From the NCBI RefSeq assembly GCF_018143015.1, contig NC_054758.1, forward strand, positions 8,230,501 to 8,294,500: a stretch of DNA of 64,000 bases, in the 5' to 3' direction. A model generated the notes under the pieces. That model had not been told where the DNA came from and ran no database searches. It worked only from the letters and a program-made list of their open reading frames with translations. Source of the stretch: Lytechinus variegatus. Lineage: Eukaryota > Echinodermata > Echinoidea > Temnopleuroida > Toxopneustidae. Shown piece by piece: positions 43,101-55,100 of the stretch; the first letter of the stretch is position 1, and each line of letters begins with the position of its first letter. The position numbers and the translations under genes are program-made.

Positions 43101-46100
43101 TTTATTTTATTTTGGAGCTTCTCACTTTATCTCCTCCGCCAATGTCTGTTTCGATAATCGTTCCGTTCTCACTGACTTTGCATCGTTCACACTTAGAGGT
43201 CTTTGCCCTACGTTCTCGTTTTTGCGTAAGAATCCTTTGTGTTGCGCCTTCTCGTCCTTCTTCATGTTCTATATGTGTTTTGTGTTCTTTGCCTTCTCCC
43301 CTCACTTTGTTACTTTGCTTTACTGCCTCTTATATGACCTTGACAGACACTTTATTGGACATAACACAACACTTTCGGATATGTACTGACTTCTTAGCAT
43401 AGACAATACACCTCAGTTTCCATTTACATCATTGGATAATGATGACCTCTTCAGCGAATTGAGACCTCAGGATACTGTACTTAACAACCCAATGAATCCT
43501 TCATTTTATGATAATTTTGTTACTAATAATATAAATTTAGCTTCGGAAGAATTAGATCTCGATTTTGAACAGGATCATAACATATTGCAAAATCCTTCTT
43601 CTGAGTATATTACGCAACATCAGGTAAATAATCTTACAAAAAATTTTAACGACGATACATTCAGCATAATGCATGCTAATATAAGAAGTTTGAATAAACA
43701 TTTTGATGAACTTCAGTTACTTTTGAATAACACTTCAAATTCTAAAAAATGCCCCTTTTCTTTAATTGGCCTTACTGAGACATGGATATCGTGTGATTCT
43801 AACCATCAATTTTCTCTTAACGGATATGATTTCGTAATGAATAACCGAGAAGACAGACCTGGGGGTGGGGTAGCGTTCTATATTTCACATGACTACGAGT
43901 ATACGGTTTGTGATTATCTTAACTCCATGAACGCCACTGTAGAATCTCTATTTATTGAAATTAATATTCCTGGTAGTAAAAATATGATTATTGGTGTAGT
44001 TTATAGACCCCCAAACTCAAATACAAATGACTTTCTAACTTACCTTTCCCAAACAACAAATAATCCAGCTCTCGTTAATAAGGATGTAATATTTTTAGGT
44101 GATTTTAACATTGATTTATTGAAACACAACAATATATCTCAAGATTTTCTTGAAACTTTTTTTTCGGCCTCCTTGCCTCTGATTTCTAAACCAACTCGTG
44201 TAGTTAATGAAACTGCTACACTTATTGACAATATTTTCTGCAACATTCTCCCTCCTCCCGATTCTTTTATAATACTTTCTGACATGACGGACCATTTCCC
44301 GATTCTTACTCATTTTTCATTAAGACGACCAATTAGACCGATACACTCCCAACAACGAAGACGTAGACCTACGCACGAAAATACAGCCAGTCTAGGTGCT
44401 TCTTTGGATAATGTCGACTGGTCAGTTGTATACAATTCTGTAGATGTTAATGCGTCCTTTAACCTTTTTATGAATATAATAAATGAGAAATTAGACCTGC
44501 ATATATACCCTTAAAAAAAGATAAGCGTAATACATACAAAACGATTTCTAAGTCACCATGGATATCGCCATCTATCTTACGTTCGATTAATAGAAAAAAT
44601 AACTTATTTTATAAATTCAAAATGAAAGGTACAGAACAATCAAAAATAAAATACACATCTTATAAGAATACACTTACTAAAATATTACGCATTGAAAAGA
44701 AAAATTACTTTGCGAGGCAGTTGGCTCTATATAAACACGACATGCAAAACACATGGAAGGTTCTAAAACAGACCATGAATCTCTCCAATAATAAATCAAG
44801 TATTTCCAAAATTAGATTTAATAATGTCATTGTTGATGATGGTGACGACCTTTCAAATATTTTTAATAACCATTTCTCTTCCATTGGCGTGAATCTAGCT
44901 AAAGATATTCCTCCCGCGACGAAAAGTTTTTCGGACTTTCTCGGCCCGCCTAATCCAAATTCAATATTTTTTGCTCCAACATATAATCAAGAAGTTATTG
45001 ATATAGTATCTGGTTTGAAAATTAAAAAAAGCCCTGGCTTTGATGAAATTAATAATTTTATTTTAAAATCCGTAATAGATTCTATTGTTTCCCCGCTGGT
45101 GCATATATTCAACCTTTCCTTAGAAAATGGTACAGTACCAAATCAAATGAAGATAGCCAAGGTAATTCCTTTATTTAAAAAAGGTGATAAGTTGGATGTT
45201 GGTAATTACCGACCTATTTCTCTTTTGTCCACATTTTCTAAGATCCTTGAAAGAATAGTATACGTCAGAACAGAAAAATTTTTGTCAATGCATAATATTT
45301 TATCTGATGTTCAATTTGGGTTTCGCGACAAGCACAACACCACTCATGCCCTGATGAATTTTGTCAACAAAGTAGTCAATGCTCTAGACAAATCTAGTCA
45401 CCTTGTGGGTATTTTCCTGGACTACTCCAAGGCCTTCGATACCATTAATCATGAAATCCTACTTAAAAAAATATCTCACTATGGTGTGCGAGGGAAGGCC
45501 TTGGAGTGGTTCAGGAGCTACCTACTTAACAGACAACAATACGTGTTTGTTAAAGATCATTACTCCAATTTGAAATATGTTAACTGTGGAGTCCCCCAGG
45601 GTAGCTTAATGGGCCCACTTCTTTTCACAATTTATATAAATGATTTCTGTAGATCATCCAAAATATTATCCCTTATCTTGTTTGCAGATGATTCGACCTT
45701 ATTTTTTTCTCATCAGAATCCACAAACTTTAGTTGATGTTATTAATTCTGAACTTAATAATGTTACTGAGTGGATAAGAGCCAATCGATTATCTTTGAAC
45801 CTTAACAAAACAAAATACATGTTATTTAGTAATTCCATAGACAAGTTACCGATGAACATTATATTTGATAATACCCCATTAGAAATGGTACCTTACACCA
45901 AATTTCTTGGAATAACAGTTGACAGTAAACTTTCTTGGAAAAATCATATTGAAAATATATCCAAAATAATTTCACGAAATATTGGTATTATTAATAGGCT
46001 AAAATTTTGCATTCCCTCCACATCATTAATCATGCTCTACTCATCCTTAATCTTGCCTTATTTGAACTATGGGATTCTTATTTGGGGTGATACCCATCAA

Positions 46101-49100
46101 TATTTATTAGATAAATTGTTGCTTTTGCAAAAGAAAGCACTTCGTATTATTCATAGTACATGTTTCCGTTCTCATACGGACCCACTTTTTCTAGAAAGTA
46201 AACTGTTGAAAGTCAAAGACCTGTATTTACTACAGTTAGGGCACTTCATGTATAGTTATAATAATAATGCACTTCCCCATATTTTTGATGCCATGTTCCC
46301 TAAAAATCAATTTTATCATAACTACCCCACGAGACACTCTGACGAACTTCACATCCCACTTTACAGAACTTTACTGGCCAAAAATACATTCTTATTCAAC
46401 GGTCCTAAATTCTGGAACTCACTCGCTAATAATGTTAAAGACAGTGTCTCCTTGAATTCATTCAAACGTAAACTCAAACGTATCCTGCTTAATTCCTATA
46501 ATTCTTCTCAACGGAACTAACACTTCATTATCTTGATTATAATCCTTACATTTTTCACTTTTATTTTATCTTTTTTCATCTATATTGTCCAGTCCTTTGT
46601 TATTTCACCAGATCAAGCTGGTTCATGGTCAGCCCTTTCCCATTCTTAGTTTTACTCCTTTTTAAAAACTAGTTGTCTTGTACTGTCCTGTCTCTTGTTT
46701 TGTCTTGTCTTCTACGTCTTGTCATCCCCTCTCTCTGTTTTTTCCTGTCTTGCGCAACATATCCTTTACAACGAAGACCTCTTTGTGTGAAAAGCTTTGC
46801 ATTTGTTCAGTTTTTATGTTTCCGTCAATATGATTTCTTTTTCTCTTTTTCTTTCCTGTAATACATGCATGTACGCATATAGTAAGTCGACTATAATTTC
46901 TTCTTTTCCAAGGGGGATCCACAATTTTACAAGCTTTGCTTTTTAGTGGATCCCCCTCATTTCCATATCCATTTATGCTCTATATTATACTGTGTTTTTT
47001 TTTTACGAAGTAAGAATGCCCTTCTGTAAAATTGTATTTGATTTATATTGTTTTATATTACTTTGTATTATGTTTTGAATGGAAATGAAATAAAAAGAAT
47101 TGAATTGAAAAAAATTGAATTGAATGCTGGGCGCTAGAATTGTATAGTATAACAATGCAATTAAAGAAAGATAATCTCTTTTCATAAATGTACTAATCTA
47201 ATAACTGTTATTGCCTTTCCAAACTTATAGCATCCAGTAATGCTCGTTTTTTGAAAATGTACCCCTTTAGAGGCTGTTTTTGCATAACTTTAGCACGTCC
47301 TCAAAGAATCCCTGAAACAATGATCTTCTATACAGGGTGGCCCAGAAAGAACGGAACACCTACGATCCTAAATTTCAGCAACTAAGGTTATTGAAAAAAT
47401 GTCATAATCGTTCATTTAGTGTGATAGACAATTCTTTTTCCAATAGAATGACACCAAGATCTTCAATTTTAGCTGATGCGTTGTGATTTTAGAGCTGTTT
47501 TTGAAAACCCTTGCAATTTTCAAAATGTGACCATTTTGCACTCTCAGAGGTACTGAAACCGGAGAGAATGCCTTGCCTTCCGGCCTGACATAGAACCCGT
47601 CGCATTCACAAAGTGTGGAATGTAGACAATTACGCAACCATGCGCTCTTAGCTCTTTACTGTGAATGGACGAGAGAGTGGGAGGGGCAAACGGAGTGATG
47701 GTCATTGTCCATTATCACTGTGAATTTTCTAGCTTTTGCATCTCAACAAGCCCAACAGGACGTCTCATTCACAGTGATAACGGACAATGACAATCACTCT
47801 GTCTGCCCCTCCCAACCTCTCGTCCATTCACAGTAAAGAGCTAAGAGCGCATGGTTGCGTAATTGTCTACATTCCACACATTGGGAACGCGACAGGTTCT
47901 ATGGCAGGCTCGTAGGCGAGTAATTCTTGCTGGTTTCAGTATCTCTGAGAGTGCAAAATGATCACATTTTGGAAATTGAAAGGTTTTACAAAATGGTCCC
48001 AAAATCATAACGCATCAACCAAAATTAAAGATCGTGGTGTCATTCTCTTGGAAAAAGAATGGTCTATCCATGAGTAGGCAAGATAATCTCATATTGGCAG
48101 TAATATTGCTACTAAAAATTAAGGATCATAGGTGTTCCGTTCTTTCTGGGCCACCCTGTATAGCCCACCTCTACTAATTTGTGTCAAATTTCATATTGTG
48201 TAGAATAGGTCGGTGTTGTACACCATAAGTTGAATTGAATTAGTTAATGCATTGTATACCTGTAAATTTCAATGTTTCAGAATTGATGGCTTTGTTGGGA
48301 CTATCAAATTGAAATTAATGTAATTCTAGAAAGATTGTTGCTAGTGTTTGTCAATTTTATATAAGCCAGTTCGCAGTTACAATTTGCGCATGAGCAGATA
48401 AAGGTCATTTGTACCAAAATGTATGCTTGATTTAAAAATTACTGAGATACGCGTTCATGATTAGAGAATTGAATTATTATTCATGTGTGCATATACAATA
48501 CAAGAAAGGCTTTCACAAAGTTGTACTGATCAATACATTAAGTTACAATTGAATGGATGCTTCTCTAACTTAGTCTTGGAGACGGGTTATTGTAGTAAGG
48601 TTTAGTCAATCATATTTTTACTCAGGTTCAAATTCCAGGAATTGCTATGGCAGGCAAGCTTGCCCCGGTAAGCAAGCTTGCCCGGTAAGCAGTTGAGGCG
48701 CCTGTCAAAGTGAAAAACATGCGGGGTCAAACGTAGCAAGGTGCTCATGAGCTAACTACGAACTGGCTTATTCTGCAGAAGTGGCCGGTGTCGTACACTG
48801 TAAGTTAAGTTCAATTTGATGCATTGTATAAGTTTGAATATTTCAGAATTGATGGATTTGTTGGGACTATTGAATGGAAATTAATGTAAGTTATAGAAAG
48901 TTTGTTGCAAGTGCAGTATGTTACATTGTGCAGAATAGGCTGGTGTTGTACAATATAAGTTGAATAGAATTTGTTACATAGTGTTTAAATTAGAATACAT
49001 GTATATTTGTGGGACTATTAAATTTGGAAGTTTCAAAAGAAGTTTATTTCTGTCTTTCCTCCTTTGTAAAATTGTATGCATGTAAGATATAACAGAAATT

Positions 49101-52100
49101 GCTTGTGTTTTCAAATAACATGTCTTTACCACAAAAGGTATATATTTTGAAACTGCATGAAGGTCGTGCTCGGTTCATGAAGAATTCCGGGTTTGCATTT
49201 GCTCCAGACTACCAGAGGAGTTTGCAGTCCAACCACAAAAAATCAAGCAGCCTACAGTTTTTGAATTGGAAACACCTTTTTCTGTTATCAACACTACTAA
49301 AAATGAAGATAACACTCACAGGTGTATAAAACTAACACCTGTGGGTGTTATTCTACATCACCTACAAATTTACAACCTATACGTGTAATTATAACACCTA
49401 TAGGTGTTGTAAATTAACACCTGTGGGTGTGAATTAACATGCCCAGGTGTTAATTTACAACACCTATAGGTGTAATAATGACACCTGTGGGTGTAGTGTT
49501 CGATTATTGAATCCAGGATGGTGTTGTTTTAACACCAAATAGTGTAAACTGGTAACACTTTCCGAGGTGTTAAACCAACACTGCTCTGGTGTTGGCAAAG
49601 GATAACACCCAGTGGTGTTACATTTAACACCGATACTCTAACACCAGTGATGGTGTCGTTTTAACACCAGGTGGTGTGGACCTATAGTGAATCCAAGCTG
49701 GTGTTAAATTTAACACCCGTGGTGTTGAATTTAACACCATAGTTTTTGCAGTGTATTGTATATCTATTAAGTTAGAGACAGTATAATTTATACAAGTACA
49801 TATTTTACGGTAGTTCATATAATTTCTAAATCATGTAAGACTAGACTCTGAATCTGCATGAGATTTGAGTTTATCAAACAGAATACAATGGTTAACGGTA
49901 ACAAAGGCCTTACACTTATGCAGGTCTATGAAAACCACTCCAGTGAAGAGCGTGAAGCCATTCACCAGTGACTTTTATAAGACAAGTGATGGTTGAGTGC
50001 GTTTCTCTGAAGCCAGATTGATGTGAAGAAAGTTAAATTGTTCACTTTCAAGTGATAAGCAAGTTGAATTTGAACAAGTTTTTTTAATGATTTTGGAAGC
50101 CGATGAAAGAATCGCAATTGGCCGATAGTTCGAGGGATCTGTTTTGTTCACCTGATTTACAAATCGGCACAACTTTGGCCTGTTTCCAACGTGACGGCAT
50201 TATCCCACTCGATAATGAATCATCTACTAGTATACTATGAGAGACGGTATTATTACTGGAGCAGACAATTTTAAGATGTACATATGTATTCCATCCGTGC
50301 CGATGGATTTCTCATTTTTCATACTACATAATACTTTAAGAACTTCATTTTCAGAGACTGGCTTAAGAGAAAAGGACTCAAAGTTCATGTTTCCATGAGC
50401 ACAAGAAAGAGGAACATGAGGTATACTAGCTGCTAATTCTTCACCAATCTTTGCAAAATTGTTAAAATTTCCAGCTTTAAATTTGTCCTGCGAGGTTTCA
50501 GAACATTCTGACAGCATAGATTTGTTTATATACATAACAGATTTAATAACATCCCATACATCAGAGGATGAGTTCGCAGAAGATAGTTTATCAGAGTAAT
50601 GTCTACGCTTACACTTTCTCACTTTAGACGTAATCCTATTTCGAAGTTTTTTGTAACGGGTCCGTAATTGATCATATAATTTTTCTTTTGAATTCATTAA
50701 AGATACATTCTTTTCTTCAAGTATTAATCTTGAAGAATTCCTTGTAGAATTATAATTATTCTTAACTTAAAGGGATGGTCCGGGCTGAAAATATTTATAT
50801 CTGAATACATAGGGTAGAAATCACTGAACAAAATGCCGAAAATTTCATCAAAATCGCATAACAAATAATAAAGTTATTGAAGTTTAAAGTTTAGCAATAT
50901 TTTGTGAAAACAGTCATCATGAATATCAATCAGGTGGGCTGATGGTGTTACATCTCCACTTTCCGTTTTCTTATGTAATTACATGAAATCATATTTTTCT
51001 CATTATTTCACACTTGTGTGAATAATACTGTATGTCTCCGTTATAATGACATAAGTTGCAGCAATAAATATAAAATGCACTATTACCAGTCGTCAATCCA
51101 ATTTTTCTAGTTCTTGAAGGGAAAAATTTGAATAAACCTAATTTCATATTATACATTCAAAAGAACAGGTGCAGATGTGACATCATCAGTCCACCTAATG
51201 AATATTCATGACGACTTTTTCCACAAAATATTGCTTAACTTTAAAATTCAATAACTTTGTTATTTTTTATCCGATTTTGATGGAATTTTCGGCATTTTGC
51301 TCAGTGAATCTACTCTATGTATTAAGCTATGCATACTTTCAGCCCGGACCATCCATTTAAGGAATAAAGTTTAAAACCCTTTTCTTATTTTCGAAGAACC
51401 ACTGATAAAAGTTTCAGTTCGTATTAAAAAATAGGAGAGTTTTGAAAAGTCTTTAAAAAAAACATGTTTCAAAATTATGATGTCTATATTTGATGTTCAT
51501 AGAGATGCTCTGAAGTCTTTTTAACATACATGTACGCAATAGATTCCAGGGGGTGCTACATATGATGACTAATGCATGCATCACCCCCAGGGAAATCCAA
51601 GGGCCATGGTGCATGATAGGGCAATATCAATTCTTACAGGAAGAGATTAATGTCTTTCAAATGCAGCATAACCTTTGTAGCAAGGATTTGACGAAGAATA
51701 TATATAACCTCTTCCAATGTTATGTAAATCCCTTTACCTGGGTTGAAAATAAATTATAATTCATGAAGGAATAGTAAAAAATATATATAACACAATTCAA
51801 GTGAATCAGTTATTTGTAAATGGATAATTAAAACCTAATTCAAAGACTGTTGCAAAGGTAAGGGCTTAGGAGGTCTGGAGATCTGTTGATTACCAAAATA
51901 TCTGAACGTTATCTTTTCTCATTTTCTGCTATGTTTTAGCTCCTGACAAAGCGTTGCGTGTGCTCAAGTATGAACGAAATTATTTTTTTTTCAAATAGCA
52001 GTCAAAAGTTAGGACAAAGCAATATACATATCATATATGAAACAAAATTTTCATCAAAACTTTTCCACACTATCCTGGTTTTTTTTATACGCACTGTATA

Positions 52101-55100
52101 CGGAACTGCTATCCTTCCAAAAAGGTAATATTGGTTGCTATTTCTGTTTAATACGATAGTCAGCAGTGAGAAGTCACTTTTCAAGTATGGAAGTCAACAG
52201 TTTTTTCTTCGGGCTTGATGATCTAATGAAGGAAGGTGAATTCCGATGGGCTGATGGCACGTTATTGAGCGAAACGGGGTAAGATAAATCATTTTTCTTC
52301 CTTAAATCTTCAAAAACTTCTCAATAATACATGTACTACATTATTAACAATAATGAAAGTTGTAGTGGCGGTAGTAGAAGCAGAAGGAGAAAAAGAACAA
52401 GTAGTAGTAATAGTGGAAGTTCAATATTTAGTAATAATTTCAAAAATAAAAGTGGTATTAGCACTTGTAGTAGTTGTAGTAGAAGAAGAAGTAGTAGTTG
52501 TTGTAGTAGTACCAGTAGTAGTAGTACCAGTAGTAGAAGTGATAGGAGTAGTAGTATAGTAGTAGTAGTAGTAGTAGTAGTAGTAGAAGTAGTAGTAGTA
52601 GTAGTAGTAGTGGTAGTAGTAATGGTAGTAAGGCGGTAGAGGGTCTATAAGCCAGTGAAAGTTTGTCCTGTTGGAAGACGACCTGCAGGCGAAATCTACT
52701 GTACACAACCTTTGTTACTCACGATAAGCAAATAATCACCGTTGGTGAAGGTGATGGGCAAACTATCACCTCAGAGGCAAGCTGGATATAGCAATCTTTT
52801 CGAAACGAAGCTGAGGAAAGATAGCGTAAACATCCAGCTCGACGAGGAGGTGATATTTTGCCTCGTCACCCAAAACCAAGAAATTACCATAAACTTTATA
52901 TTCCACATCTATAATCCACATTTAAAACCTTTCAATAGGAGGGGAAACAATAATTTCATACAAAATCCAAGGTTTCCTTAAAAAATAAAATCATTCAATT
53001 CGTCTACGCTTGAGTGTGAGTATGATAGACGCAAAACAATTTAAGTGCGCGAGATATGCTGCGTGTGCCAAACTTGGCTAGTGTTGTCACAAATGTGATG
53101 AAGAAAAATGGGGAATGATGGACCAGGGGCGGATTCAGCATTTTCCAAAAGGAGGGGGCAACTTTTTCGGTCAGCAATTTTTACAAGCCTCCCCCCAAAA
53201 AAAAAAGTGTTTTTCAACCACAGATTAGGGATATTTCGTACCCGGAAAAAAATGACAAGCAAATTAAAAATTGTTTCTCAAAGGTGTGTGGGGGGCACGT
53301 GCCCCTGTGCCCCTCCCCTGGATGCTCGCCTGCGATGGACCAAAATGCTTAAATGGCTTATTCGGCCCCTACACATTTATTTTATTTCACGTATGCTACA
53401 CAAGGCATATCGCACGAAAAATACATGTACATTGTGAACTGAGTTCGATTTAGATCTAAATCTCGTAGATAACTAGATCTGCTCGCTCTAGGTATTAATA
53501 CCATAAATGTTCCTAATTCTGGCATTTATTTAGCCCCGAACTCTAACCTTACAGTTCCTCCATAGATCTAGATATTAAAATTATTTAGACATGATCGTTC
53601 TCAAGTTAGGTATTAGAGGTTCTTGTTCTAAAGTTAACGTGTCATGTTGAATGATCCAAAATCAAATTCATTAGAAAGCAAGATAATCCATTTGATTCAA
53701 TGTAATCATAGCTTATGATCCAATTGGCAAAGATCCCCCAAAGACTAGTTTTATATGATCGCTCAAAGAGTCACTGCAATTAGTCTAACACGGTTAATTA
53801 GGTTACCAGTAAGCCTATACACTCGGAGATGAAGAAAAAATAACACATTCACAACAATACGTATAAGAACAAAATTCAAAACAACATATCTACAGAGAGG
53901 GCCTAATTGTAAATTTTGACCACACAATTATTAAACTGAAAAGTTGCACTTCTATGCGGACTGTGCACAAGGTCTACGTTTTTGTTTTCTATGGCGGAGG
54001 CTAGAGACGGAGGCTGAGCGACCGTCATTCGTTTGATTTGACTATTTGAAATGTCTATGAAGTCGTCAATGTCATCAACAAATTCAGTTTTTAGGCCAAG
54101 TGCATAGACAAATAAATACAGGTGAGGTGTACCGTTAGACTCATCAGAGATGGACCTGGCGTCGCTAGTGGCAGTAGATCTAGAGCCAATGGGTGAGATG
54201 GCTGTTCTAAATCTGGGTTTTTACTTTGCTGACCAAGACCAAGAGCAGAATAGATTGTTTCATTTATTTTCATCTTCTGCTGGTCATTCCTTTGTGCGTT
54301 ATATTTAAGGTTTGTTTCTAATTTATGCCCCGAACACTATATAGTGCTGATACATCTCGCTCACCGAGCTGCGGCGCCCCTACAGGCCGGCCAAATGTTA
54401 TCAACTCAAAGAGATTGTGACGTAAGGAATGAACATGGAAAATGAATGAACGAAAAAGCATGTGGCAATTTGTTGTTTTTTCGTGCGTACACAAAATAAT
54501 TGAAAACGCATCAAAAAAGCTTCATTGACCGCTGAACAGATCAGCGAAACTCAAAAGTTCCATCACCACTAGTGATGGTTGATCATGGGGGAAACTACCA
54601 TTTATCACGTGATTGGCTTTTGACCAATCCTTTTGCAAGATTCTTAGTATGTGGAGATACGAAAGTATTACAATGATCGTTGACTGCATTTTCTTGAAGG
54701 AATATGTTTTCATGCAAGTAATTTCAGTGTTGCATTGCATCAACACAATGACTTTCAGTCGAATCATGAAGAAACACCTATAATGTAAAAAGACATGTAC
54801 CTATTGAAGTTATTCAAAACAAATTACCAATTCACGAGATAGCAGAACATATTTTCTTATTGCATTCTCTCCTGTGTCAGCATTTTCGAAACTGGTGATT
54901 GCATTTTTTTTAAATGAATTATAATATTTCATGTCAATCAATCATAACTGTCACTATGATGCAGATTATTTTGGGTATTTTTTGTTTTTTGTTTTTTTTA
55001 GGGGGGACACTTTGCTATATAGGCTCTATGCACAATGAAATATTGTTTTTTAGTATTCATTTTGAAAAAGGGAAATGGGGAAGAGAGATATTATCATCCA

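Larger units (their letters stand above)
34399..47125 (+). mobile_element. LINE with ORF1, 7-kb tandem arrays, ORF2 and 3' hairpin
   Basis: Order on the plus strand: partial ORF1 copy (34399-34871), full ORF1 (35354-36193), array A (about 36400-39800), array B (about 40300-43000), ORF2 endonuclease (43391-44514) and reverse transcriptase (44622-46520), 3' UTR with a hairpin, and an AATTGAATTGAA-type tail. The sequence after ORF1 runs directly into array A repeats, so I treat them as one element. By its motifs ORF2 is Jockey-superfamily-like (CR1/L2/Crack/Daphne group), whereas ORF1 is of the L1 RRM type. It lies inside the CACTA element. Confidence 0.75.
47126..49000. repeat. Copy 2 of the duplicated CACTA segment, with extra sub-repeats
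   Basis: It starts GCTGGGCGCTAGAATT right after the LINE tail, matching 33887 onward. It is interrupted by MITEs at 47333-48158 and 48363-48769. Further sub-repeat copies (AATAGGCTGGTGTTGTACAA near 48933, TTCAGAATTGATGGATTTG near 48842) extend it to about 49000. Confidence 0.7.
15971..49753 (+). mobile_element. CACTA/EnSpm DNA transposon, 33.8 kb, looks complete
   Basis: The left end CACTGCAAAAACTA is matched by the inverted right end TAGTTTTTGCAGTG; over the first 25 positions there are two mismatches. TA stands on both sides (15969-15970, 49754-49755). Subterminal GGTGTTA/TAACACC repeats, an EnSpm-type transposase and a spliced accessory gene lie inside on the plus strand. The insertion splits a LINE reverse transcriptase, and removing it with one TA restores the order and register of the motifs on either side. 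Internal insertions (a LINE and several MITEs) account for over a third of its length. Both genes are open, which suggests a fairly recent insertion. Confidence 0.88.

Noticed and set aside
43069-43402. Two overlapping frames of about 105 residues before LINE ORF2
   Set aside because: Low-complexity Phe/Ser/Cys-rich readings of T-rich sequence with no domain; probably leader sequence of ORF2.
52195-52278. Shorter version of CTLD3 exon 2 using the AACAG acceptor
   Set aside because: It keeps phase but removes 12 residues expected between helix 2 and the WIGL strand; the 52160 acceptor has a better pyrimidine tract and the length of the sister exons.
52331-52708. Long open frames of poly-Ser, poly-Val and poly-Tyr on both strands
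   Set aside because: They are readings of the GTA microsatellite in different registers.
54091-54273. Minus-strand 60-residue frame as a possible gene
   Set aside because: No recognisable motif, no partner exon with matching splice sites, and length expected by chance.
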